Shown here: piece after piece, positions 45,345-57,757 of the stretch | How the letters are laid out: the number at the start of each line of letters is the position of its first letter | Numbering within the stretch: the first letter of the stretch is position 1 | Origin: Vicinamibacterales bacterium | Lineage (GTDB): Bacteria; Acidobacteriota; Vicinamibacteria; Vicinamibacterales; 2-12-FULL-66-21 | DNA length: 64,000 nt | Direction: 5' to 3' | Assembly: GCA_035699745.1 (NCBI GenBank) | Contig: DASSPH010000029.1 | Span: 1-64,000, forward strand | Program-made: the position numbers and the translations under genes | The notes under the pieces: model-generated | Told to the model about the DNA's origin: nothing | Database searches by the model: none | The model's input: only the letters and a program-made list of their open reading frames with translations

Positions 45345-46466
45345 TTATCCCACGATCCGGACCTTCAGCAGGTCGATGCGCGTGGTTGGAGTCTCGCCAC
45401 TGACGGGCGCGGCTGCGATCTTGTCGAGGACGTCGAGGCCGTCGATCACGCGGCCGAAGACGGTGTACTTCCCGTCGAGCGAGGGCGCGTCCGCTAGAAC
45501 GATGAAGAACGACGTGGTGGCGCTGGCAGGGTCGTCGCCGCGAGCCATCGACACGATCCCTTTGACGTGCCTGGTGTCGTTGAACTCGGGCTGAAGGTTG
45601 TGCACCAGTTTCTGCTGCTTCTCGGTGAGCGGCGTGCCGCGGTCGTTCAGGGCGCCGGTCTGCGCCACGAAACCGCGCACGACGCGGTGAAACGGGGTGC
45701 CGTCGTACACACCTGCCTGCGCCAGCTGCAGGAAGTTGCGCACGTGCTCCGGCGCCTGGCGGGCGTCGAAGCCGATGGTGATGCTCCCCAGGGACGTCTC
45801 GAGCACCGCGGTGCGCCGCTCGAGCTGTTCCGGGGTATCGCTCGCAAACGGCAGCGGTTCCGGCGGCGGCGTGTCCCGGATGGTCACCGATCGGATGACC
45901 ACCCGCTCCAGCGGCGCGCCCTTCGCGTCCGCCGGCAGCTGGGAAATTCGCTCCACCACGTCCATGCCGTCGCTGACGCGGCCGAACAGCGTGAACTGGC
46001 CGGCCAGCGCCGGCTGATCGGTCACGCAGACGAAGAACTGCGCGCCGCCGCTGTCCGGTTGATTGGGCCGGAGCGCCGCGCCCACCGCCCCGCGCGTGAA
46101 CGGCTCGGCGCTGTGCTCCGCCTTCAGCACGCCGAGCCCGCCGCTGCCGTACCGCGACGCCTTGGCGGGATCCTTCGACAGCGGGTCGCCGCCCTGCACG
46201 ATCCCGTTTCTCACGACGCGGTGAAACAGCGTGTTCGCGTACGCCCCCTCAGCGGCCAGTTTCATGAAGTACCCGACATGATTGGGCGCCAGATCCGGCC
46301 GCAAGCCGATGACGAACGTCCCCGCGCTCGTCTCGACCACCGCCTGCTTCCCCGTCATCTGCTCGACGCTCACCCGCGCCTGGAAGGGGACCGGGCCTGC
46401 AGGCTTCCGCCCGGCCTGCAACGGCAGAGCTGCGGCGAACGCGGCCAGCAGGATCAGAACGGGCAC
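45345..46466 (-). CDS. Exported tandem cyclophilin-type peptidyl-prolyl isomerase
   Basis: 373 residues with an N-terminal signal-like segment (VPVLILLAAFAAALPLQAG) that lacks a basic n-region. Two cyclophilin domains are present, about 40-200 and 220-370. Each has a catalytic FHRV block: 'TLFHRVVRNGIVQGGDP' and 'TPFHRVVRGFVAQTGA'. The later blocks are 'SGGAQFFVCVTDQPAL' and 'SATTSFFIVLADAPSL'. The second QGGD-equivalent is QTGA, so the two active sites may differ. It should help fold periplasmic proteins. GTG at 46466 is the start, with TATAAT 9 nt upstream. Confidence 0.87.
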   Translation of the reverse strand: MPVLILLAAFAAALPLQAGRKPAGPVPFQARVSVEQMTGKQAVVETSAGTFVIGLRPDLAPNHVGYFMKLAAEGAYANTLFHRVVRNGIVQGGDPLSKDPAKASRYGSGGLGVLKAEHSAEPFTRGAVGAALRPNQPDSGGAQFFVCVTDQPALAGQFTLFGRVSDGMDVVERISQLPADAKGAPLERVVIRSVTIRDTPPPEPLPFASDTPEQLERRTAVLETSLGSITIGFDARQAPEHVRNFLQLAQAGVYDGTPFHRVVRGFVAQTGALNDRGTPLTEKQQKLVHNLQPEFNDTRHVKGIVSMARGDDPASATTSFFIVLADAPSLDGKYTVFGRVIDGLDVLDKIAAAPVSGETPTTRIDLLKVRIVG

Positions 46467-46475
46467 AACCTACCA

Positions 46476-46481
46476 ATTATA
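46476..46481 (-). promoter_or_regulatory. Perfect -10 box for the cyclophilin gene
   Basis: TATAAT on the minus strand, 9 nt before the GTG start and just after the permease stop. It suggests an internal promoter with a 0-3-nt leader for cyclophilin and NYN. Confidence 0.4.
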
Positions 46482-46497
46482 TGGGACCGCGGGAGAT

Positions 46498-47775
46498 CTA
46501 TTCGTAGTGCAGCGCCTTCACCGGGTCCAGGCGGGACGCGCGGACGGCAGGGTACAGGCCGAAGACGATGCCGATCACCACCGACACGCCGAACGCGAGC
46601 ACGATGGAGCTGGTGGTGACGATCGTCGACCAGCCGGCGAGCATGCCGATGAGCTGCGACAGGCCGACCCCGGTGAGGATGCCGGCGACGCCGCCGGTCA
46701 GCGAGATGATCGTCGTCTCGATCAGGAACTGGCGGACGACGTCGCGCTGCCGGGCGCCGATCGCCCGGCGCACGCCGATCTCGCGCGTCCGCTCCAGCAC
46801 GCTCGCCAGCATGATGTTCATGATCCCGATGCCGCCCACCAGCAGCGAGATCGAGGCGATGGCCACCATGACCATCTCGAAGATCCGCTGCGTGCGGCGC
46901 TGCTCCGCGAGCAGCTCGGCCGGGGAGACGATGGTGAAGTCGCCGGCGCCGCGATGGGCGACGTCGAGGATGCCGCGGATCATCGCCGCCGCCCCGGTGA
47001 TGTCCGAGCCCTGCGCCATCTGCAGGTAGATGCCGTCGATCTCGTCCTTCTGCGCGCTCTGGCCGTCCTCGAGCCGGAAGACCGACGAGTAGAGCGGCAC
47101 GTAAATGATGTTGTTGCGATCCTGCGCCGGAATGCCGGCGACGTCCGACTGCACCGTCAACTGCGGCCCGGCCACCCCGACGACGCGGAACCACTGATCG
47201 TTCACTTTCACGTACTTGCCGATCGGATCCTCGGCGCCGAACAGCGCCGCGGCCGCCGCTTCGCCGAGCACCGCCACCGGCGCCGCCGACGTCGTTTCCG
47301 TCTCGTCGAAGAAGCGGCCCGAGGCAACCTGCAGGCTCGCGATCGTGGCGTAGGACGGCGACACGCCGTAGACCACCGGCGAATCCCCGGCCACCGGCTT
47401 GGGCATCAGCTTCGAGGGCGTGAAGCGTTTGCGCGCGCTCGCGGCGGTGATGTTCTCGATGTTCGACTGGATGACGCGCAGGTCCTGGAACGACAGGCCG
47501 GCCGACAGCTTGCGGACCTTCTGCAGCGCCTGGTTGTCGGGCGCTTCCCGCGCCTCGACGATCAGGTTGCGGACGCCGAGCTGTTCGATGAACGCCATCA
47601 CCTCCTGCTGCGCGCCCGCGCCGATCGACAGCATCGCCACCACCGCCGCGACGCCGAAGATCATCCCCAGCATCGTCAGCAGCGAGCGCAGCTTGTGCGC
47701 GCGGAGGTTCTCCAGGCCGAGCCGCAGCTCGGGCAGCAGGTCGGTGGACCAGAGATGGGTGCGCGTCGAGATCAC
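46498..47775 (-). CDS. MacB-type ABC transporter permease (FtsX fold)
   Basis: 425 residues: an N-terminal membrane segment ('RSLLTMLGMIFGVAAVVAMLSI' region), a large periplasmic MacB core domain (about 60-290) and three C-terminal membrane segments including 'GGIGIMNIMLASVLERTREIGVRRAIGA'. It is the type found in MacAB-like export systems moving lipoproteins, peptides or small molecules. It carries no nucleotide-binding domain, and no ATPase gene is adjacent. GTG at 47775 overlaps the upstream stop (GTGA), so it is translated coupled to the adaptor gene. Confidence 0.9.
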   Translation of the reverse strand: MISTRTHLWSTDLLPELRLGLENLRAHKLRSLLTMLGMIFGVAAVVAMLSIGAGAQQEVMAFIEQLGVRNLIVEAREAPDNQALQKVRKLSAGLSFQDLRVIQSNIENITAASARKRFTPSKLMPKPVAGDSPVVYGVSPSYATIASLQVASGRFFDETETTSAAPVAVLGEAAAAALFGAEDPIGKYVKVNDQWFRVVGVAGPQLTVQSDVAGIPAQDRNNIIYVPLYSSVFRLEDGQSAQKDEIDGIYLQMAQGSDITGAAAMIRGILDVAHRGAGDFTIVSPAELLAEQRRTQRIFEMVMVAIASISLLVGGIGIMNIMLASVLERTREIGVRRAIGARQRDVVRQFLIETTIISLTGGVAGILTGVGLSQLIGMLAGWSTIVTTSSIVLAFGVSVVIGIVFGLYPAVRASRLDPVKALHYE

Positions 47776-49073
47776 TTCGCCATGCCGGTGGTGGGGCCCG
47801 AGGGCGCCCTGGCGCGGCGCGTGGCCACGTCGGGATCGACGAGGGCGATGACGTCCCCCTCGTTCAGCCCGCTGACCACGGCGCGGCTCTCGGTGCGGTT
47901 CTCGACTTTCACGTCGCGCCGTTCGAAGCGGTCGCCGCCGGCCTGCAGGAACACGAAGGTCTTGCCGTTCTTCTCGAACACCGCCTGACGCGGCACGTGC
48001 AGCGCATCCTTGATCTCGCGGCCGTCGATGACGACGCGCAGCGAGGAGCCGGCGCGCATCGCCGGATCCGGCTTGTCGAACTGCAGCGTGATGTCGAACT
48101 GGCGCACGGCGCTCGTCTCGAAGAAGTTGCCGCGCGAGGCGCTGCCGCTCAGCGGCCCGACCCTGGCGGGAAACGTCCGTCCGGGCAGCGCGTCGATCTG
48201 CACCGTCGCCGGCTGGCCCGCCTGCAGGTTGTCGCGATCGGTCTCGGTGACCTTGGCGCGCACTTCCATCATCCCGCTCTCGACGATGTCGGCGATGTTG
48301 CGGCCGGAGAAGGTCGAATCCCCCTCGCGGTATTGCGGCAGGATCATCCCGGTGAAGAAGAAGAACTGCCCGTCGCGGTTCTCCTTCACCGAGACGACCC
48401 CGTCCGACGGCGCCTTGACGATGAGGTTGTCGATGATCCCCTGGGCGCGCTCCATCGCCATCTGCGCCTTGTTGCGCCGCTCCTGCACCACCGCGAGCGC
48501 CGCCTGGCTGGTCGCCGTCCTCGCCGCCGCGTCGTCCTCGAGCTGCTTCAGGCGGCGCCGCGACTCTTCGAGCGTGAGCAGGTTCTTCTGCGCTTCGATC
48601 GCGCCGATGAACTCGTTGCCCGCGGTGTCGAGCTCGGCCCGGCGCACGTTGTAGCGCGCCGTCAGCATGTCGAGCGCCTGCTGCGAGGCGGTGACCGCCT
48701 GGTCGGCGCGCATCTTCACGATCTGCTGCTCGGCCTCGGCGAGATCGGTCTTCGCCTGCTGCAGCGCGTACTCCTGATCGGCGGCGTCGAACTCGATGAC
48801 CTCGTCGTCTTTCCTGACCGCGGTGCCGGTCTGCAGCAGCCGGACGATGCGGAGCATGCCGCCCGCCGGCGGCGCCATCAGGTTGACGGTGCGCCCGGCG
48901 CGCAGCTCGCCGGTGGCGTAGACCGTCAGCTTCAGGGGTCCGCGGACCGCCTTCGCGGTCGGCACGATCGTGCCGCGGTCGGGAAGCACCGGCGCGCCGG
49001 TGGCGAACGTCGCGGCGATCGCCGCGATGACGATCACGCCGAGCGCCCAGACCGCACGCCGCTTCCGGATCAC
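47772..49073 (-). CDS. HlyD-family membrane-fusion adaptor (third of three)
   Basis: 433 residues. It has an N-terminal anchor ('AVWALGVIVIAAIAATFATGA'), a lipoyl/barrel region split by a long coiled-coil hairpin (about 85-220, rich in A, E, Q, K) and the beta-barrel segment 'VTETDRDNLQAGQPATVQIDALPG'. Adaptors of this kind link an inner-membrane pump to an outer-membrane channel. GTG at 49073 overlaps the preceding stop (GTGA). It is coupled on both sides: to the second adaptor upstream and to the permease downstream. Confidence 0.87.
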   Translation of the reverse strand: MIRKRRAVWALGVIVIAAIAATFATGAPVLPDRGTIVPTAKAVRGPLKLTVYATGELRAGRTVNLMAPPAGGMLRIVRLLQTGTAVRKDDEVIEFDAADQEYALQQAKTDLAEAEQQIVKMRADQAVTASQQALDMLTARYNVRRAELDTAGNEFIGAIEAQKNLLTLEESRRRLKQLEDDAAARTATSQAALAVVQERRNKAQMAMERAQGIIDNLIVKAPSDGVVSVKENRDGQFFFFTGMILPQYREGDSTFSGRNIADIVESGMMEVRAKVTETDRDNLQAGQPATVQIDALPGRTFPARVGPLSGSASRGNFFETSAVRQFDITLQFDKPDPAMRAGSSLRVVIDGREIKDALHVPRQAVFEKNGKTFVFLQAGGDRFERRDVKVENRTESRAVVSGLNEGDVIALVDPDVATRRARAPSGPTTGMAK

Positions 49074-50338
49074 GACTTCCTCCGGATCAGTTCCGGCTCG
49101 GGGCGCCGCATCGCGAGCTTGTCGCCGGCCTGCACGCCGGCGCTCACCGCCGCCTGCTCGCGGCCCCGCCGCACGATCTCGATCGACTGCTCGTCGAACT
49201 TCGATCCGTTCAGCCGGTAGACGACCGGGCGTCCGTCCTTCTGGAAGATCGCTTCGGCCGGCACCAGCGTGGCGTCCGGCATCCGGTCGGCGGCGATGCG
49301 CGCCGTGGCGGTCATGCCGGGACGGATGCGCGGATCGCGCTCTTCGAGGACCAGGCCCAGATCGAAGTTCCTGACCGGCGGCCATCCCGACGAGAAGTCG
49401 ACCCGCGCCAGCACCGAGATCAGATCGACTTTCGCGGCGAACTCCTTGCCGGGGACGGCTTCGATCTTCACCGTCGCGGCCTGCCCCACCTTCAGCCGGC
49501 CGCGATCGGACTCGTCGAGGCGGGCTTCGAGATGGATCGACGACAGGTCCGGCAGCTCCAGGATGCCCGCGCCCGCCCAGGCGCGATCCCCTTCGCGGAA
49601 CTCCACGCCGCCGCCGCCGAACGGTCCGCCGGACCGCGGGTTCGGCAGGACGTTGACCGTGCCGTCGGCGGGGGCGACGAGCTTCAGCGCGGCAATCGAT
49701 CGCAGCGTCCGCTCGACGTCCGCGAGCGCCTTGTCGCGGCGGCGCCGCCGCCCGGTGAGCTCCGCTTCGATCGCCGCCGCCGTCGAGAGCGATTTGGCTT
49801 CGATCTCCTTCAACCGCTGTTCGGCGTCGGCGAGCGCCAGCTTGGCGTTCTCGTACTCGAGCCGCGACACGATCTCGCGCTTGCCGAGATCGAGCCTGGC
49901 GCGCTCGACGTCGTACTTGGCCTTGAGGATCTCGGTCTGCCGCTGCTCGGCGGTGATCTTGGTCTGCGCCAGGGACTGCTCGATTTCCCCTTCCGCCGTC
50001 TTCAGCTCGGAGCGGCGCTCCATCAGGCGCTGATTGAGCGACGTCGCGTCGAATTCGACGACCACGTCCCCCTTCTTCACCGCGGCGCCGTTCTTCACCA
50101 GCTTGACGATCTGCAGCTCGCCGCCGGCGTCGAGCGGCGCCGCGAGCTGGATCGATTTCGCCGGCCGGATGTCGCCGCGGATCTGGATGTAATCGACGAA
50201 GTCGCCGCGCGTCACCTCCCCGGTGGTGACGTTGGGGATCGCGCCGCTGCTGCGGGCGTTGATGGCAATGCCCGCGGCGGCAATCGCCACGACGGCGCCG
50301 GCCGCGGCGAGCAGCCGCCTGCTGGGTCGGATTCTCAT
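49070..50338 (-). CDS. HlyD-family membrane-fusion adaptor (second of three)
   Basis: 422 residues. The N-terminal anchor is 'LLAAAGAVVAIAAAGIAINA'. The biotinyl-lipoyl half 'GELQIVKLVKNGAAVKKGDVVVEFD' precedes a coiled coil (about 105-210) and the second half, and the C-terminal beta-barrel is 'LDESDRGRLKVGQAATVKIEAVPG'. The gene begins 4 nt after the first adaptor and ends overlapping the third. Three paralogous adaptors in a row are more than a tripartite pump needs; hetero-oligomeric adaptors are one explanation. Confidence 0.87.
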   Translation of the reverse strand: MRIRPSRRLLAAAGAVVAIAAAGIAINARSSGAIPNVTTGEVTRGDFVDYIQIRGDIRPAKSIQLAAPLDAGGELQIVKLVKNGAAVKKGDVVVEFDATSLNQRLMERRSELKTAEGEIEQSLAQTKITAEQRQTEILKAKYDVERARLDLGKREIVSRLEYENAKLALADAEQRLKEIEAKSLSTAAAIEAELTGRRRRRDKALADVERTLRSIAALKLVAPADGTVNVLPNPRSGGPFGGGGVEFREGDRAWAGAGILELPDLSSIHLEARLDESDRGRLKVGQAATVKIEAVPGKEFAAKVDLISVLARVDFSSGWPPVRNFDLGLVLEERDPRIRPGMTATARIAADRMPDATLVPAEAIFQKDGRPVVYRLNGSKFDEQSIEIVRRGREQAAVSAGVQAGDKLAMRRPEPELIRRKS

Positions 50339-50342
50339 GGGT

Positions 50343-51581
50343 TCACTTCAGGGCGGCGGCGTTGCGCGCGACCGTGACGCCCTCCTGCAGGCCGCCGGCG
50401 ACGACGGCCTCGTGCGTGTTCAACGGGCCGAGGGTGACGTCCTGGCGATCGAACCGGCCGCCGCGCTGCACGCGCACGAACGCGTGCTCCCCTTCGAGCA
50501 CCACCGCGTCGCGCGGCACCACCAGCGCGCCGCGCACGCGATCCAGCTCGACGTCGAGCGACGCCGTCAGGTCGGGCATCAGATTCGGATGTGCTTCCTT
50601 CACCAGGACCAGCACGATGAAGTTGCGCACCTTCGGCGACAGCGTCGACTGCTGGCCGATGGGCGAGATTTGATCCACGGTGCCGTGGAACGTGAGCTCG
50701 GGATAGGCGTCGAGACCGACGCTCACCGGCTGCCCGACGCGCAGGTCGTTCATGTCCGCCTGGTTGACGCGGGCGCGAACGCGCATCACCGCGGGATTGA
50801 CCACTTCGACCACCGGCTGGCCGGGACGCACTTCGTCCCCTTCCATGAACTCGACCATGTTGCCGCCGTTCTTCCAGGTCGTCTTCACCACCGCGACGCC
50901 GGGCAGCGGCGAGGCGATCAGCATGCGCTCGGCGTTCGACTCCGCCTGCTTCATGTTGGTCTCGGCGCGATTGCGGCGGATCTCGAGGATCCGGATGTCG
51001 GCGGCGGCGGCGCGCCGCTTCAACTCGAAGGTTTCCTGGAGCTGCTTCAGCCTGGCTTCCGCCTCCTCGAAGGCGAGCTTGTTCTTCTCGGCCTGGATCT
51101 TCGGCAGCATGTCGTTCTTGACCAGCTCGTTGCGGGTGCGCTCGACGGTGCTCTGCGCCTGCTTCAGCGTGCTCTCGTCGCTGGCGCGGGCCGCCACTTC
51201 CTCCGCCGTCCGCTTCTTGATCTGCTGATCCAGATCGTTCAGCTCGGCGCGCCGGTCCAAGGCGTTGCGGAGCTGATCCTGGCGATCGAACTCCACCAGC
51301 GGATCCCCCGGGTGCACCGAGGTGCCGGCCTTGATCAACCGCATGATGACCAGCGAATTGTTGTTCTGGCCCGACAGGCGGGGCGCCTGGATCGCCGTCG
51401 CCTGGACGGCTTCGACGGTGCCCGCCAGGCGGACGGTGCGCACGAAGTCCCCCTTCCGCACCACCGTCGTCGCCGGCGTGGCGCTGGCGGACTGCTCCGG
51501 ACTGCGCGCGCGAAGCGACAGGCCGGCCGCGGCAATGCCGGCGACCGCGGCGGCGGCGATCAGAATGGACGATTTCTTCAT
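50343..51581 (-). CDS. HlyD-family membrane-fusion adaptor (first of three)
   Basis: 412 residues: a short anchor ('ILIAAAAVAGIAAAGLSLRA'), a coiled-coil hairpin (about 95-195), the barrel 'VNQADMNDLRVGQPVSVGLDAYPE', and the C-terminal membrane-proximal domain 'DAVVLEGEHAFVRVQRGGRFD'. It is the first gene of the adaptor-permease operon. There is no clear ribosome site before the ATG at 51581. The 124 bp upstream to metH contain no obvious terminator or promoter. Confidence 0.87.
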   Translation of the reverse strand: MKKSSILIAAAAVAGIAAAGLSLRARSPEQSASATPATTVVRKGDFVRTVRLAGTVEAVQATAIQAPRLSGQNNNSLVIMRLIKAGTSVHPGDPLVEFDRQDQLRNALDRRAELNDLDQQIKKRTAEEVAARASDESTLKQAQSTVERTRNELVKNDMLPKIQAEKNKLAFEEAEARLKQLQETFELKRRAAAADIRILEIRRNRAETNMKQAESNAERMLIASPLPGVAVVKTTWKNGGNMVEFMEGDEVRPGQPVVEVVNPAVMRVRARVNQADMNDLRVGQPVSVGLDAYPELTFHGTVDQISPIGQQSTLSPKVRNFIVLVLVKEAHPNLMPDLTASLDVELDRVRGALVVPRDAVVLEGEHAFVRVQRGGRFDRQDVTLGPLNTHEAVVAGGLQEGVTVARNAAALK

Positions 51582-51705
51582 GACAGTGCCCTGTATTTCC
51601 GGCGTATTCCGGGCCTGTAATCAGACGGCCGAAGCCACCCTTTGGTTGGGCACCGAACAGGATACCTCAAGCGCTACAAGGGCTTGCGGCCGTGCGGGAG
51701 TGATC

Positions 51706-55464
<3,759 letters not shown>

Positions 55465-55477
55465 CGTGGGAGGTCCT

Positions 55478-56449
55478 CTAGGAACTTGCGGCGGCTTTCA
55501 CGCCGCTCGCGATCAGCACGGTAAACGGGTCGCGCGCACGGCGCGCACCGACGGTAATCTTCACGCCCGAGAGTCCGGCGCGTTCCAGCATCGCGCGCAG
55601 CTCGTCGTCTTCGAAGCCGAGCCACTTGTCGCCGAGGCGCTCGCGGACCCAGGCTTCCTCGTGGCGCCGCAGCTCCAGCAGCAGCACGCGCCCGCCGGAA
55701 CGCAGGATGCGCACCGCCTCGCGCAGCGCCGCGTCCGGATCCTCGGCGTGGTGCAGCGCCTGCGAGAGCAGGGCGACGTCGACGCTCTCGTCTTCCAGCG
55801 GCAGGTTCTCGATCTCGCCGCGCGTCCACTCGATCTCGCCGCGCTCGCCGGGACTGCGGCGGGCCAGCTTGACCGCCGCCAGCGACTTCGCGCGCTCGAG
55901 CACGGCCTCGGAACGATCGACGGCAATGACGCGGCGCGCGAAGCGGCTCGCCTCGATCGTCAGATAGCCTTCGCCGCAGCCGAGATCCGCCACGTCCAGC
56001 TCGGGCAGCAGATGCCCGAGCGCACGGGCCCATGCCGCCCAGCTCCGGCCGGGAACGATCTGCCGGTGCTCGTCGGCCGCACCGTGCTCGTCGAAGTTCT
56101 CCCTGCGCACGCGCCGGACTTCTTCGAGCCGCGCCGCGTCCGCGCGCCCTTCCGGGGATCCCGCGACGGCGTCGAAATGCGCCCGGAGCACCGGCCAGAT
56201 CGGGCCGAAGCCGTTCGCGCCGGACTGCAGCGCCGGCGCCAGGCTGAAAAACGTGAAGCCGGCCTCCTTCCGCTCCTCCACGAGCCCGGCTTCCTTCAGC
56301 AGACCCAGGTGCCTCGACACGCCGGACTGCGCGATGCCGAGGATGGCGGTCAACTCCGACACGTTCAGCCGCTCGGCTTCCAGCAGCCGCAGGATCCTCA
56401 GCCTCGCGTCATCACCCAGCAGGCGGAAGAGTGCCGCCGACGAGATCAT
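55478..56449 (-). CDS. ArsR-family regulator fused to a SAM-dependent methyltransferase domain
   Basis: 323 residues. The N-terminal winged helix (1-95) has '[20 protein letters not shown]' and the recognition region '[29 protein letters not shown]'. It contains no cysteine pair of the kind that binds arsenite or heavy metals. The C-terminal class I methyltransferase domain has motif I '[16 protein letters not shown]' and '[15 protein letters not shown]', plus '[22 protein letters not shown]'. The layout fits SahR-like regulators, which sense S-adenosylhomocysteine through such a domain in other phyla. It lies 13 nt upstream of metH in one operon. No ribosome site precedes the ATG at 56449. 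Confidence 0.88.
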   Translation of the reverse strand: MISSAALFRLLGDDARLRILRLLEAERLNVSELTAILGIAQSGVSRHLGLLKEAGLVEERKEAGFTFFSLAPALQSGANGFGPIWPVLRAHFDAVAGSPEGRADAARLEEVRRVRRENFDEHGAADEHRQIVPGRSWAAWARALGHLLPELDVADLGCGEGYLTIEASRFARRVIAVDRSEAVLERAKSLAAVKLARRSPGERGEIEWTRGEIENLPLEDESVDVALLSQALHHAEDPDAALREAVRILRSGGRVLLLELRRHEEAWVRERLGDKWLGFEDDELRAMLERAGLSGVKITVGARRARDPFTVLIASGVKAAASS

Positions 56450-56450
56450 T

Positions 56451-56488
56451 GCATCTATAAATCTATATGCGTTGATGCTTATTGTCCA
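56451..56488 (-). promoter_or_regulatory. Promoter with overlapping operator dyad for the ArsR-metH operon
   Basis: On the minus strand TGGACA (56483-56488) and TAGATT (56460-56465) are spaced by 17 nt. A 20-bp imperfect dyad (56451-56470) of the form GCAT-N12-ATGC, symmetric at 14 of 20 bases, covers the -10 element. It also reads as a direct repeat, TATAGAT-T-TATAGAT. A regulator bound here would block polymerase. Confidence 0.5.
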
Positions 56489-56491
56489 GAG

Positions 56492-56497
56492 TAGACT
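56492..56497 (+). promoter_or_regulatory. -10 box candidate, leaderless configuration (DsbA-like gene)
   Basis: TAGACT (TANNNT) lies exactly 6 nt before the ATG at 56504. It is divergent from the ArsR promoter and only 22 nt from the dyad, so the regulator could affect both genes. Confidence 0.3.
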
Positions 56498-56503
56498 TAG
56501 CCC

Positions 56504-57253
56504 ATGAAATTCCAGACACTTCCGGCGACGCTGGTCCTGGCCGGCTTCTGTGCAGGGCCGGCCGCGGCCCAGCTGCCCCCGACACCGCCCGGCGGGTCCC
56601 CCCCGTCCGTCCAGCAGCAGAACGAGGAGATCATCAAGGAGCTGCGGACCATCCGCGCCCTCCTCGAGAGCGTCATCAGGCAGACGCCGCCGCCGCGTCC
56701 GGCCACCGGAAAGGTCAGCAACCTCCAGGGCTACGCGCTCGGCAGGCCGGACGCCCCGTTGACGATGGTCGAGTTCACGGATCTGCAGTGCCCCTACTGC
56801 CGCCAGTTCGCGCTGACGGCGTTCGACGAGATCAGGAAGAACTGGATCGACACCGGCAAGCTGCGCTATATCAGCCGGGACTTCCCGATCGACGTGCTGC
56901 ATCCGCACGCGATGGCCGCCGCCCGCTCGGCGCGGTGCGCCGGCGAGCAGGGGAAGTTCTGGGAGATGCGCCTCACGCTCGTGCGCAACGCCAACGTGCT
57001 CTCCCCCGACTTCATGACGAAGACGGCGGGCGATCTGAAGCTCGACCCGAAAGCGTTCGCCGCGTGCGCCGCCTCGTCGAAGCACGACGCCGCGATCCAG
57101 GCGGAGCTGCAGGAAGGAGCGAAGCTGGGGATCGACGGCACGCCGACGTTCGTGATCGGCCGCACGACGCCCGGCGGCATCGACGGGCCGATGATCGTCG
57201 GCGCGCTGCCGTACGCACAATTCGACGCGAAGCTGAAGGAGCTGCTGAAGTAG
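56504..57253 (+). CDS. Exported DsbA-family thioredoxin-fold protein
   Basis: 249 residues with a signal peptide (MKFQTLPATLVLAGFCAGPAAA). A short coiled coil ('NEEIIKELRTIRALLESVI') and a proline-rich linker precede the thioredoxin-4 domain, with active-site CPYC (about residues 97-100, in DLQCPYCRQF) and cis-proline GTPTF. It should catalyse thiol-disulfide exchange in the periplasm. The CPYC dipeptide is less oxidising than the CPHC of E. coli DsbA. NTF2-like and M13 genes follow. Confidence 0.88.
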   Translation: MKFQTLPATLVLAGFCAGPAAAQLPPTPPGGSPPSVQQQNEEIIKELRTIRALLESVIRQTPPPRPATGKVSNLQGYALGRPDAPLTMVEFTDLQCPYCRQFALTAFDEIRKNWIDTGKLRYISRDFPIDVLHPHAMAAARSARCAGEQGKFWEMRLTLVRNANVLSPDFMTKTAGDLKLDPKAFAACAASSKHDAAIQAELQEGAKLGIDGTPTFVIGRTTPGGIDGPMIVGALPYAQFDAKLKELLK

Positions 57254-57285
57254 ACCAACAACCGGTGTCGTATTCAGGAGGACGC

Positions 57286-57723
57286 ATGAAGATCGCTATC
57301 CGGGCCCTCGTGCTACTCGTACTCACTCCGGGGTTGTCGTTCGCGCAGGACAAGGCGGCACTCGAGAAGACGCTCATCGCCAACGAGCAGAAGATCAACG
57401 AAGCGGTTGCGAAGGGAGACAAGGCCACGTTCTCCTCCCTCGTCGCGGCAGGCGCCATGTCGGTCGACAAGAGCGGCTTCATGCCGATCGCGGAGTTCCT
57501 CAAGGTCTTCGACCAGGTCAAGATCAAGAGCTGGAAGATCGACAATCCGCAGGTCCAGTGGATCGACGCGAACAACGCGATCGTGAACTACACCTGGACG
57601 GGCACCGGCACCTTCATGAACCAGCCGGTGGACTCGCCGACGCTCGCGTCCACGCTGTGGACGAAGAAGGGCACGAAGTGGACGGCGACGTTCCACTCGG
57701 AGATCGCCGCCGCGAAGAAGTGA
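57286..57723 (+). CDS. Exported NTF2-like (DUF4440) protein
   Basis: 145 residues with a signal peptide (MKIAIRALVLLVLTPGLSFAQ). The body fits the cone-shaped SnoaL/DUF4440 fold: 'NEQKINEAVAKGDKATFSSL' helices, then 'IDANNAIVNYTWTGTG' and 'TLWTKKGTKWTATFHSEI' strands. Ligand and reaction are unknown. CAGGAGGA lies 4 nt before the ATG, a strong ribosome site. It probably shares a transcript with the DsbA-like gene (32-nt gap). Confidence 0.8.
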   Translation: MKIAIRALVLLVLTPGLSFAQDKAALEKTLIANEQKINEAVAKGDKATFSSLVAAGAMSVDKSGFMPIAEFLKVFDQVKIKSWKIDNPQVQWIDANNAIVNYTWTGTGTFMNQPVDSPTLASTLWTKKGTKWTATFHSEIAAAKK

Positions 57724-57757
57724 GTCGCTTCGCTGCTGTCTAAAGCCTGAGACCCAA

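Noticed and set aside
55465-55477. Cobalamin or SAM riboswitch upstream of metH
   Set aside because: Only 13 nt separate metH from the preceding gene, and the DNA before the operon is too short and shows no such fold.
55478-56449. Arsenic resistance operon
   Set aside because: The ArsR domain lacks the metal-binding cysteines and no arsB, arsC or arsM genes are near; metH is the partner.
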